Assembly (NCBI RefSeq): GCF_947367125.1
Contig: NZ_CANBCQ010000002.1
Location: forward strand, 30,697 to 94,696
From: an uncultured Lactobacillus sp.
GTDB taxonomy: Bacteria; Bacillota; Bacilli; Lactobacillales; Lactobacillaceae
Length of the DNA stretch: 64,000 nucleotides
Direction: 5' to 3'
This document shows positions 57,139 to 64,000 of this stretch, in pieces. Made by a program: the position numbers and the translations under genes. The notes under the pieces were generated by a model, which searched no databases, was not told the DNA's origin, and saw nothing but the letters and a program-made list of their open reading frames with translations. Position 1 is the stretch's first letter, and each line of letters begins with the position of its first letter.

Positions 57139-57315
57139 TTAATAATGTCTGCGCTTACGTGCAGCTTCAGACTTCAACTTTCTACGAACACTAGGTTTTT
57201 CGTAGAATTCGCGCTTGCGGTATTCTTGTAAGGTACCACTTCTTGAAACGGAACGCTTGAAACGACGAAGAGCATCATCAATAGACTCGTTTTCGTGAAC
57301 GATTGTCTTAGCCAT
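57139..57315 (-). CDS. rpsU: 30S ribosomal protein bS21
   Basis: 58-residue basic ribosomal protein: [20 protein letters not shown], then [20 protein letters not shown] and an RRHY end. AAGGAGGGATC ribosome site, among the strongest in the window. A longer shadow frame on the same strand is not real. Single transcription unit by its terminator. Confidence 0.96.
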
Positions 57316-57542
57316 GTGTGATCCCTCCTTCCATTTCTTGGCGTTACGCCATACATTTACTTAAATTATACCAAACTAATCTTTAGGGTCAATACAATTC
57401 AAAAACTTTTTGATAAATTTTTAAGTTAAATAAATCAACTACTTTGCCTTAATAAAAGAGCTGAGTTTTTATTGTTAATCCGCTTTCATTAATAGTATAA
57501 TTATTTTCAGAGAGATATTTAATAATACACGAGGAGCTTAAT

Positions 57543-58379
57543 ATGGTAGAAACAAAAGACCAAAATGAATTAAACATTATTATTATTTCTGATGCGGCTG
57601 GTGATACTGCTTTTAGTAATGCCACAGCTGCCGCTGCAGAATTCCCTAACTGCAATATTAACTATCGTCGTTACCCCTTTATCACTAACCAAAAGAAGTT
57701 GGACGAAGTTTTAACAGAAATTGAGAAATATCCTAACTTGGTAATTATCTATAGTTTGGTTAAAGATGAAATGCAAATGCCAGTTATCAAATTTGCTCGC
57801 GAGCATAATGTTGAATGTGTTGACATCTTCTCACCTGTAGTTGAAGCAATTCAACAAACTACTCATATGACCCCAGATCAAAAAATTGGTGCACAGCATA
57901 GCTTAAATCAAAAGTACTTTGACCGAATTTCTGCAATGGAATTTGCTGTAATGTACGATGATGGTAAAGATCCTAAAGGTTTCTTGGAAGCTGACGTTGT
58001 TTTACTTGGGGTATCAAGAACTTCTAAGACTCCACTTTCTTTGTTCTTGGCCAATAAGAACTTAAAGGTAGCTAATTTACCACTTGTTCCTGAAACACAT
58101 ATTCCAAAGGAAATTTATGAAATTGACCCTAAGAAAATTATTGGCTTGACTAACGATCCATCTGTATTAAACGAAATCAGACGTCAAAGAATGATCGCTT
58201 ATGGTTTGAATCCTGATACGACTTATTCCAATATGGATTCAATCAATAAGGAGCTTGAATCAGCGCAAGCACTTTATAAGAAATTAGGTTGCTATGTAAT
58301 TAACGTTGCTCACCGCTCCATTGAAGAAACTGCTGCACTTATTTTGGAGCACTTGGGCATTGATGATTACGCTAAGTAA
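57543..58379 (+). CDS. ppsR: PEP synthase/PPDK regulatory protein (kinase-pyrophosphorylase, DUF299)
   Basis: Bifunctional ADP-dependent kinase and Pi-dependent pyrophosphorylase family (YqfL/PpsR), which switches pyruvate phosphate dikinase or PEP synthase by phosphorylating and dephosphorylating a threonine. P-loop-like GVSRTSKTPLSLFLA (~158-172), SDAAGDTA at the N-terminus and a C-terminal INVAHRSIEETAALIL. 278 aa. CGAGGAG ribosome site. Its target enzyme gene is not in the window. Confidence 0.9.
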   Translation: MVETKDQNELNIIIISDAAGDTAFSNATAAAAEFPNCNINYRRYPFITNQKKLDEVLTEIEKYPNLVIIYSLVKDEMQMPVIKFAREHNVECVDIFSPVVEAIQQTTHMTPDQKIGAQHSLNQKYFDRISAMEFAVMYDDGKDPKGFLEADVVLLGVSRTSKTPLSLFLANKNLKVANLPLVPETHIPKEIYEIDPKKIIGLTNDPSVLNEIRRQRMIAYGLNPDTTYSNMDSINKELESAQALYKKLGCYVINVAHRSIEETAALILEHLGIDDYAK

Positions 58380-58405
58380 TGATAGATATCTCAATAGGTA
58401 TAATT

Positions 58406-58440
58406 AAAACGGTACTAGCCATTATGGTTAGCACCGTTTT
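58406..58440. terminator. Bidirectional terminator between ppsR and cas2-dnaQ
   Basis: Arms AAAACGGT-x4-GCC / GGTTAGCACCGTTTT with a small internal mismatch; T tract on the plus side, weaker one on the minus side. Confidence 0.8.
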
Positions 58441-58456
58441 TATCACTTTGTAATGA

Positions 58457-59353
58457 TTATTTTATCTTATAATTTTCATTTTTAATTAGCTTTTTCAATA
58501 ATTCCATTGTGGCCGCAGCATCGGCTAACGAATTATGCGGATTCGAATTTTTAATATTGTAATTTTCTAGCACAGTACTCAAATGATAGTTATCCAAAAA
58601 GACATTTCTCTTTTTAACTGCAGAAAGCAAATCAACGCATTCATTTAATAATGAATAATGACAATACTTTTTGAAATCTCTATTCAAAAAATTAATATCG
58701 AACGGTAAGTTATAACCAACAACAATCCTGTCAGCTAAGAATTTTCTCAAATCTAGCAAAGCAGTTTTAATATTAATTCCTTTACTAGCTAATATTTCCT
58801 TATTTAACTGGGTTATTTTTTCTATATTATCAGGCACTTCAGTATCAATTTTGATTAATCGATAAAATCTCTCACAATCATTATTTTCAAGATACTTTAT
58901 AGCTCCAATTGATATAGTCTTATCTTTTTCAAGATTAAGCCCTGTTGTTTCTATATCAAGAACCGCTAGTGAAGTTAAACTATCAGCTTTATCCTGGACT
59001 TGGGATCGAAAAGTATTTACTTTATGATGCTGTGCTGCTTTACTAAATCCTAATTTCTTTTTGCTAGATGTCTTATTTTGACTATTTAAATGCACCATCA
59101 ACGGTATGCCATCAAAATCAGCCACCATCTTGTCTTGACGCGTAGTTTTAAAGTCGAAGCCTAATTCATTATTAGTACTATATATTAATGTTGCTTCACC
59201 ATGTCCAATATTAGATATAATTCTTTGCCATAAAAGATCGCGAATACGTGCACTGAAGTTTCCAACATAAACGCCCGTTTGAACTTCCTGACACCACTTA
59301 GTTAGGTCTCCACGCAAAGATTGTGGAGTTTTGCTTAAAGTAATCACAATCAT
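58457..59353 (-). CDS. cas2: Type I-E Cas2 fused to DnaQ-like 3'-5' exonuclease
   Basis: CRISPR adaptation protein with a nuclease fusion, 298 aa. Residues 1-90 match type I-E Cas2: V-x-x-x-P-x-S-L-R-G-x-L-x-x-W, then EVQTGVYVGNFSARIRD and an N-x-x-G-F-x-F-x-T block. A charged linker (~92-125) leads to a DEDDh exonuclease with DIETTG (Asp133, Glu135), GYNLPFD (Asp219) and HNSLADA (His273, Asp278); all five catalytic residues are present. In related type I-E systems such fusions trim prespacers before Cas1-Cas2 integrates them. The ATG overlaps the stop of the cas1 remnant (ATGA). No frameshift, yet its partner Cas1 is truncated, so it is an orphan here. Confidence 0.93.
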   Translation of the reverse strand: MIVITLSKTPQSLRGDLTKWCQEVQTGVYVGNFSARIRDLLWQRIISNIGHGEATLIYSTNNELGFDFKTTRQDKMVADFDGIPLMVHLNSQNKTSSKKKLGFSKAAQHHKVNTFRSQVQDKADSLTSLAVLDIETTGLNLEKDKTISIGAIKYLENNDCERFYRLIKIDTEVPDNIEKITQLNKEILASKGINIKTALLDLRKFLADRIVVGYNLPFDINFLNRDFKKYCHYSLLNECVDLLSAVKKRNVFLDNYHLSTVLENYNIKNSNPHNSLADAAATMELLKKLIKNENYKIK

Positions 59354-59646
59354 GACTGTGCCTCATGATATTGAACGCCAAATCTCTGTAGGCCTTCACG
59401 ATCGTCCCACAAACTCATTGTTACTTGAGGAGATTCAATATCGGCAGTGCTATCTTTTAATAAAAGACTTTTCAAATCTTTTACCATTTTAGCCAATAGT
59501 TTACCTTTTTTAAAATCATCCCTCATTGCAATCCGAGTATGTGTAGCAATGTCTTGATTTCCATATTTAGCAGTCATTTTAAAAGCAATTGGGATTGAAT
59601 ACTTAGCCTTGTATAGATCTGCAAAATCAAGAAAAGCATTTTTGTG
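59350..59646 (-). pseudogene. cas1: 3' third of type I-E cas1, cut off exactly at a CRISPR repeat
   Basis: About 98 codons in frame: HKNAFLDFADLYKAKYSIPIAF followed by IAMRDDFKKGKLLAKMVKDL and a tail with VTMSLWDDREGLQRFG. This is the C-terminal part of Cas1, including the D-x-x-D pair equivalent to E. coli Asp218/Asp221. The N-terminal beta domain and the catalytic Glu are gone: homology stops where the repeat begins at 59648. The frame runs on through the repeat without a start codon; the first ATG is at 59577, so at most a 75-residue fragment could be made. Non-functional as an integrase. Confidence 0.88.
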
Positions 59647-59647
59647 A

Positions 59648-59675
59648 GGATCACCTCCACATGTGTGGAGAATAC
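59648..59675 (-). repeat. Single type I-E CRISPR repeat fused to cas1 remnant
   Basis: One 28-nt repeat, GTATTCTCCACACATGTGG...GATCC in the minus direction, differing from the era-recO array only in the loop (ACACATG versus ACGTATG). On its left is the cas1 fragment, on its right a leader-like sequence. No spacer remains. Confidence 0.9.
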
Positions 59676-59800
59676 AGTAAACAAATCCCTTTATAGCGCC
59701 AAATGAAAATACGCAAACACCATTTTTTCATCATTTTGATCCTATTACCAAGTATATCGATTTTTATTAAATAGACAATATCTGCTTGACATAATATTCA
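59676..59800 (-). promoter_or_regulatory. Leader next to the cas1-fused repeat
   Basis: Begins AGTAAACAAATCC, identical to the first 13 bases of the leader at 53937, and has a TTTTTTCATCATTTTG stretch ~55 bases further. It probably still carries a promoter facing cas1'/cas2-dnaQ. Confidence 0.6.
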
Positions 59801-59808
59801 AATAAAAA

Positions 59809-59842
59809 GAGGAATCACAATATCATTCTGCTATGATTTCTC
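59809..59842 (-). terminator. Terminator-like hairpin without an intact gene
   Basis: Nine-pair stem GAGGAATCA / TGATTTCTC followed on the minus strand by T5. It sits just after the small gene remnant at 59864-59950 and would have ended that gene. Confidence 0.55.
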
Positions 59843-59863
59843 CTAAACAAATAAACAAAAATA

Positions 59864-59950
59864 TTATTTGTCTGCCAATCTTTCTCGCTCACAATTAAGA
59901 ATTTCACCCAAACACCTTAGCCATGACACTGCTTTATCATCCTCTTTTAA
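59864..59950 (-). pseudogene. C-terminal remnant of an unknown protein
   Basis: A 28-codon frame opening directly after a stop codon: LKEDDKAVSWLRCLGEILN then CERERLADK and TAA. No start codon, but protein-like composition and a terminator hairpin right behind it. Family not recognised. The rest of the stretch between the leader and the M23-like gene shows only a promoter (-10 TACAAT at 60044-60049). Confidence 0.3.
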
Positions 59951-60043
59951 CTAGCCTAACCAAAAGCATATTCACATATACCTATACTAACTTTTTGTTA
60001 TCAATCGAAATTTAATTGTAACTTTATCGTAAAACTACTGAGC

Positions 60044-60107
60044 TACAATAGTGTACGTGAATTAAGAGAGGAGACAAAAATCAGATCTTATCTGGTTTGT
60101 TTTTATA
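60044..60107 (+). promoter_or_regulatory. Promoter and long leader of M23-like gene 2
   Basis: -10 box TACAAT at 60044-60049. A strong AGAGAGGAG at 60066-60074 is 33 bases before the ATG, too far for a normal ribosome site. Between them a small hairpin, CAGAT-CTT-ATCTG (60085-60097), could fold and bring the site nearer. No alternative start codon in frame lies close to AGAGGAG. Confidence 0.5.
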
Positions 60108-60731
60108 ATGAAATTTCGTAAATTAATAATTTCTTTGTTAGGTATTGCATTATTAACTTCAAGCGTTGGTTTATCAACTGCTACTGCTTCTGCTGATACG
60201 CTTGATGACTCACAAAATACAACTGAAGTTCAACCCCAGAACCTCAAGTGGGCTTATCCGTTTAAAGCCAACAAGAAAAATGGTGTTCGTCCAATGTATA
60301 ATGCCCAAACTTTTGGCATAACTAACTATATGCGTTCTACTACACCACCTTCCTACTTCCATAATGGTTGGGATTTTGGTTTTTCAGAAGTTGGGCATTC
60401 TAACGTATATGCAATCCATCAAGGTACTGTTAAAAAGGTTGCTTACGGTAACGGTCTTGGCTGGTTCATCTGGGTCATTAGTCCTGACAATTACGTTGAA
60501 GTTTACCAAGAAGGCTTTAATAAGAAAAAAGACATTTATGTTAAGACTGGCCAAAAGATTAAATTAGGTCAAAAGATCGGTAAGCTAACTGGCTCACACT
60601 TACACCTTGGCGTTACTCAAACAAATAAAGATTACATAAACAAATATGGTTTTCCATGTAAGAATTGGAACGTTAACAACGGTACTTGGCTCAATCCAAT
60701 AGAAGCTATCAAAGGCAACTTAAAGAAATAG
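60108..60731 (+). CDS. Secreted M23-family peptidase-like protein (paralogue 2)
   Basis: 207-aa exported protein with a classical signal peptide (MKFRKLIISLLGIALLTSS..., cleavage near ATASA at ~30). Mature part is the same M23 fold as the gene at 45259-45933: WAYPFKANKK start, FHNGWDFGFSEVGHS (His-x3-Asp), VYAIHQGTVKKV, and HLHLGV (His-x-His). Both copies share WGYPF/WAYPF and GTWLNP near the ends. It lacks the lysine-rich linker of copy 1. Probable peptidoglycan hydrolase or wall-binding protein; activity not proven. It follows the collapsed cas locus. Confidence 0.83.
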   Translation: MKFRKLIISLLGIALLTSSVGLSTATASADTLDDSQNTTEVQPQNLKWAYPFKANKKNGVRPMYNAQTFGITNYMRSTTPPSYFHNGWDFGFSEVGHSNVYAIHQGTVKKVAYGNGLGWFIWVISPDNYVEVYQEGFNKKKDIYVKTGQKIKLGQKIGKLTGSHLHLGVTQTNKDYINKYGFPCKNWNVNNGTWLNPIEAIKGNLKK

Positions 60732-60758
60732 TTAACATAATCTAAAATATTGAAAGCG

Positions 60759-60803
60759 AAAAAGCAAATCACAACTTATAACAGTTGTGATCTGCTTTTT
60801 TCT
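60759..60803 (+). terminator. Terminator of M23-like gene 2
   Basis: Arms AAAAAGCA-x-ATCACAACT / AGTTGTGAT-x-TGCTTTTTT with one mismatch, loop of six. Confidence 0.88.
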
Positions 60804-60983
60804 ACCCTAAGTCAAGTATTATCAGTGACTTAAGTAGAAAAGTTTACTTGTTTTGATGGTGCGAATTGGGTCAAAAAAAGAAAAAGCAGAATTTGAAAGA
60901 AAACAATGGTATCACAAATAAACCTATGAGTACTTGTAGTTTTTTCATAGGTTGTTATACTGAAGTTGATCATTTGATTTCAA

Positions 60984-62203
60984 CTAAAGTCTTTGGTTAT
61001 GTGTGGCTACGTTGTAATCATATAATTGATCATGTTTGATAAGAGCAAACATTGTACGTATCAGTTTGTGAACTGATGCAATGGCGATCTTCTTATAGCC
61101 TCGACTATTTGAAGATCGTTTTTTCTTATCATAATAATCAGTAATATGACAAGGTTGCGTAGCCTTTACAGTTTCCATTTGAGTAATTGTTCGATAAAGG
61201 ATCTTTCTAGCTAAATGATTGCCATGTTTAGTTATTCCCAAACGACTGTCCTTTTCCCCCGATTGATAGCGGCCTGGATCAATGCCAACAAAGGCATCAA
61301 TTTGAGTAGAAGTATCAAACCGTCTTAAATCTCCTAATTCTGCTACTAATCTAACTGCAGTAATTTTGGCAATGCCCGGAATGCTCTCATAGATAGTTAA
61401 AGACCGTGCATTTACTTGCTTAGAAAGTTTTTCCATATAATTGACTGTGCTTTCTCTTTCTGTACTTAAAGAAAGCAAATTAGAGATATTTCTCTGAATT
61501 GCTCGAACAATAATACTGTCCTTAGTGTCATATGGATAAGCTTGTCTAGCTAAAGCATAGAGTCTAGCCGTTAAATAATGTGCTCTTTGTCTGCCAATAC
61601 CAGAAATATCCAATAAGCTTTGAAAAACTTGGTTCTCATTGTGATTTAAGACATATTGAGCATGTGGAAATAAGCTGACAATTGTCCAATAGATTCGGCC
61701 TGCTGGCTTAGAAAGCACGTTTTCTAGCTGAGGAAAGGTAGACTGCAAATTACGATGAAGTTGATTCTTATTGACTATTAAAGCTCTGGTTAGCTCTTCA
61801 TAATAACGACTCGCATTTTGCAATTCATGATATTGCTTAGATTGAGGGGTACGCAATTTTTGTGGCGCATTGAATTGAATTAAAGCTAACCGATAAGCAT
61901 CAACCTTATCGGTTTTATTGTGCCTTAAATTGTTATCCATCAGTTTCTTAGCCTTTAAAGGATTAAGCTTTAAGTATTATCCTCTAAAAAAGCTTGCAAG
62001 CCTAATGAGTAAACTCCGGTAGCTTCAAAGACTACTAAAGGCGTGATTAAGTATTGATTTAAATGATCCAATAGGTCTTGATAGCCAAAGGAATCATTAG
62101 TAATCCTAAAAGTTTTACCTTGCTTAACCCGATCAATTACAACACAAACTGTAGATGATTTACTACTAACATCAATGCCAAAGATAATATTTTATTTCAT
62201 CAT
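60984..62203 (-). pseudogene. IS110-family transposase, broken
   Basis: DEDD-type transposase of the IS110 family. From the GGAGG-preceded ATG at 62203 the gene reads MMK and then a TAA at codon 4; the same frame then gives FGIDVSSKSSTVCVV (first catalytic Asp), VVFEATGVYS and stops again at 61970. A second frame resumes with LNPLKAKKLMDNN, HNKTDKVDAYRLA and goes on for ~325 codons to 60984 with the C-terminal transposase_20 part (ESIPGIAKITAVRL, GITKHGNHLARKI). So at least one nonsense change and one small frameshifting deletion inactivate it. Ends of the element are not clear; hairpin-forming sequence lies at 60925-60952 on the left. Confidence 0.85.
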
Positions 62204-62401
62204 TTAACCTCCAAGTGAAGATAAACAGCTTTATCAGGCTATTCAATTCTCATTTTCTAAACTCGGCATCAAGTGCCCACAGACTTCGAAGAGACTTATA
62301 AATAGGCGGTAAAGCAGTCCGTTTTATTTACGACATCAAGTGTCAAAAAAGCTGAAGACTTAGTTTGCTTTATCTTCACTTCTTATTCTAGACAAAATAA
62401 A

Positions 62402-62443
62402 AAGTGCCGGATTATGAATCCGTCGATTCATAATCCAACACTA
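62402..62443 (-). terminator. Terminator of msrA
   Basis: 18-pair stem (AGTGTTGGATTATGAATC with GATTCATAATCCGGCACT in the minus direction, loop GACG), T5 tail. Confidence 0.9.
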
Positions 62444-62455
62444 TGTTAGTATGTT

Positions 62456-63025
62456 TTATTTATCCCAATGTTCCTTGATGAACTCAGCTCTTCCACCTGC
62501 TTCTTCCATTTCATATCTAAGTGGATCTTTTTTATAAAAATCTTGGTGATATTCCTCAGCTGGATAAAATGGCTTAGCTGGTTCAATTTTAGTTACGATT
62601 GGTTTATCAAATTTGCCACTAGCTTGTAACATTTGCTTAGATTTTTCAGCTGCTTCTTTTTGAGCAAGTGAATTATAAAAAATTACTGGGCGATAATTAT
62701 CACCACGATCTTGGAATTGCCCCATCGCATCTGTGGGATCAGTCACTTGCCAATAATAGTTTAGCAATTGATCATACGATATTTTTGCTGGATCAAAGGT
62801 AATCTCAACAGCTTCAGTATGGCCAGTCGTACCTGAACAGACTTGCTCATATGTTGGATTGGCAACATGACCACCAGTATAACCAGAGACTACTTTTTCT
62901 ACTCCGTCAACTGTGTCGAAAGGTTCAACCATGCACCAAAAACAACCGCCAGCAAAGATTGCCGTGTCGTAGTTGGTTTTTGCCTTACTATCAGTGGTTT
63001 TAGCTTGTTTCTTGTTCTCTGACAT
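62456..63025 (-). CDS. msrA: Peptide methionine-S-sulfoxide reductase MsrA
   Basis: Repairs oxidised methionine (S form) in proteins with thioredoxin. The active site [12 protein letters not shown] (~30-41) carries the catalytic Cys, with [14 protein letters not shown] and the [11 protein letters not shown] block near 155. 189 aa; the N-terminal ~20 residues are Lys/Ser/Thr-rich and variable. AAAGGAG ribosome site; promoter TTATAC-17-TATAAT at 63111-63083. Confidence 0.95.
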   Translation of the reverse strand: MSENKKQAKTTDSKAKTNYDTAIFAGGCFWCMVEPFDTVDGVEKVVSGYTGGHVANPTYEQVCSGTTGHTEAVEITFDPAKISYDQLLNYYWQVTDPTDAMGQFQDRGDNYRPVIFYNSLAQKEAAEKSKQMLQASGKFDKPIVTKIEPAKPFYPAEEYHQDFYKKDPLRYEMEEAGGRAEFIKEHWDK

Positions 63026-63082
63026 TCTTTAAAAATCTCCTTTATTCGTCAAAATTTTCGGCTTTTTTTCGGTTTAAATTCT

Positions 63083-63111
63083 ATTATACAGAGCAAAAAT
63101 AAGTTGTATAA
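63083..63111 (-). promoter_or_regulatory. Promoter of msrA
   Basis: TTATAC and TATAAT on the minus strand with 17 bp between. Confidence 0.6.
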
Positions 63112-63132
63112 ACATGGCGCTTATGCATATTA

Positions 63133-63312
63133 TTATAATTCACTTTTTCTTTGTTCAATGTATTTTTCAATTTGTTCAAGGTCTTCAGCAGTAGCTAAAT
63201 TTAAAATAAAGCTTTTAGTGGTAGATCTTTTATTGATGTAAAGTTTACGAGCTTTATTTTTATCATCCCATTTTTTATTTGCTTTTGCCTTGGCTTCTGT
63301 ATATTTAGTCAT
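63133..63312 (-). CDS. Small lysine-rich protein, family unknown (intact copy)
   Basis: 59 residues, very rich in Lys and Glu: MTKYTEAKAKANKKWDDKNK, then RSTTKSFILN and a helical TAEDLEQIEKYIEQRK. The central strand-like KSFIL followed by two helices recalls ribbon-helix-helix or small antitoxin proteins; this is only a fold guess. A weak AAGAAGATG ribosome site precedes the ATG. 85 bases upstream lies a CRISPR leader-repeat on the same strand; a broken homologue is placed the same way next to the array at 53664-53936. Confidence 0.6.
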   Translation of the reverse strand: MTKYTEAKAKANKKWDDKNKARKLYINKRSTTKSFILNLATAEDLEQIEKYIEQRKSEL

Positions 63313-63396
63313 TAAAAATCATCTTCTTAATTAAGATACAAATCAAATCACTGGTATCATTCATGCTATATTTTATTTTACTCATAATATATAAGA

Positions 63397-63424
63397 GTTT
63401 TACCTCCACATACGTGGAGAATAC
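63397..63424 (-). repeat. Single worn type I-E CRISPR repeat
   Basis: The 23 bases 63402-63424 equal the corresponding part of the era-recO repeats; the remaining five (AAAAC in the minus sense, for GATCC) are changed. The right flank TAAACGATCCTTGATATA resembles the leader at 53937 (TAAACAAATCCTGATATA). No spacers, no neighbouring cas gene. Confidence 0.75.
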
Positions 63425-63534
63425 TAAACGATCCTTGATATATCAATGCTTATAAATTCAAATCGTATCATTTTTTATCACTTTTAACAATATAAAAGTG
63501 TCTGGAAAAAAACTAACTCCTAGACCATAATAAT

Positions 63535-63577
63535 AGGACGATCAAAATTCTTAAGTGAGTTTTGATCGTCCTTTTTT
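63535..63577 (+). terminator. Hairpin with T tract near the IS end
   Basis: 13-pair perfect stem AGGACGATCAAAA / TTTTGATCGTCCT, 12-base loop, T tract on the plus side. No plus-strand gene is in front, so it is likely part of the insertion-sequence end that shields its transposase gene from outside transcription. Confidence 0.6.
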
Positions 63578-64000
63578 CTCTTAAAATTAAATAAAACCGG
63601 TCTTTGGGCCTTTTTCTGTTCCAATATTTGCTTATATTCATCATCATGAATGCTATTCCGACATCGGTTTCAACTTTCTTTTTGCCTCTTAGATATGTTT
63701 GCCTTCTTCGCTTTGAAGAACTTCTTTTGCTTTTTCTTTTAAATATTGCTAGTTAGGGTTATAGCATACCTGACGTTGGCGTCCGCTAGCCGTTCTGGTG
63801 TAAGCTGAAACTCGTCCGCCTCATAGACCTTAAAATCACGTACCTGACTTGTCGAGCGATCCTTTCGCTGACTATGATATTTGAAGTTGAAACTAATAAA
63901 GTACTTCTTGTCTAGATGTTTTCCTTCCAGCATTGAGTAATTATATTCGCTGCCATAGCCAGCATCAGCTACGATCTTATCGAATTTATCCAACACGGTC
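63578..64000 (-). pseudogene. DDE transposase fragment (IS1182/IS4-like), runs off right edge
   Basis: From the right edge one frame reads KIVADAGYGSEYNYSML, the DDE block around the second catalytic Asp, and goes on to a TAA at 63739. Past that, another frame (63600-63690) holds KVETDVGIAFMMMN, the C-terminal end typical of these transposases, while the usual piece between with the catalytic Glu is missing. So the gene is deleted and frameshifted. Upstream part lies outside the window. Assignment to the IS1182-like group is by motif memory. Confidence 0.65.

Noticed and set aside
57174..57356. 60-codon frame near rpsU
   Set aside because: Shifted shadow of bS21; the true S21 frame is intact with a strong ribosome site.
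60925..60952. CCTATGA / TCATAGG hairpin as a regulatory site
   Set aside because: Position beside the IS110 remnant makes an element-end structure more likely, but the boundary cannot be fixed by eye, so no separate feature is claimed.

Overview
This window looks like a chromosomal piece of a low-GC lactic acid bacterium of the Lactobacillus acidophilus/helveticus/crispatus group. The support is the complete mevalonate pathway, RexAB-type recombination nuclease, a T-box in front of glyQS, the era-recO-glyQS-dnaG-rpoD gene order, lactobacillus-specific families (DUF4767 lipoprotein, LBP_cg2779-like small protein), and type I-E CRISPR repeats of the form seen in that group. Several decayed genes and broken insertion sequences fit a dairy-type lineage such as L. 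helveticus, but the species is an inference.

Layout. 1-1.9 kb: 5' part of a type I restriction hsdR (minus). 2.1-3.7 kb: a DUF2207 membrane-protein pseudogene. 3.7-5.8 kb: a lipoprotein and a membrane protein of unknown function. 6-10.6 kb: two paralogous metallophosphoesterases around a flavin-type oxidase-fold protein and a lone UgpB-like binding lipoprotein. 10.6-19.6 kb: housekeeping genes (RlmL-type methylase, RNase P RNA, gpsB, ypsA, recU-pbp1A, nth, dnaD, asnS, a TseB-like protein). 19.6-29.5 kb: dinG-addA-rexB DNA-repair block. 29.6-33.6 kb: mevalonate operon (mvk, mvaD, pmk, fni). 34-37.1 kb: rsmF with two unknown genes. 37.2-41.7 kb: signal peptidase, a small protein, and a GntR-controlled ABC transporter with three paralogous permeases. 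42-45.9 kb: pepT, a Nif3-like gene, trmK, nudix, and an M23 peptidase-like gene. 46-57.3 kb: rpoD, dnaG, glyS, glyQ (T-box), recO, then a CRISPR array, era, ybeY, phoH, yqeY, rpsU. 57.5-64 kb: ppsR, a collapsed type I-E cas locus (intact cas2-DnaQ fusion, 3' third of cas1, one repeat, leader), a second M23-like gene, a broken IS110 element, msrA, a small ORF next to a third orphan leader-repeat, and a broken IS transposase at the right edge.

The most unusual part is 53-64 kb. One short array (5 repeats, 4 spacers of 33 nt) sits between era and recO. A second locus consists of leader + one repeat joined exactly at the repeat edge to the last ~98 codons of cas1, followed by an intact-looking cas2-DnaQ exonuclease fusion. 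A third locus is leader + one worn repeat. At two of the three, the same small lysine-rich ORF family lies just downstream in the array direction (one copy intact, one broken). No cas3, cascade or full cas1 gene is present in the window, so the system as seen here cannot acquire or interfere unless the missing genes lie elsewhere.
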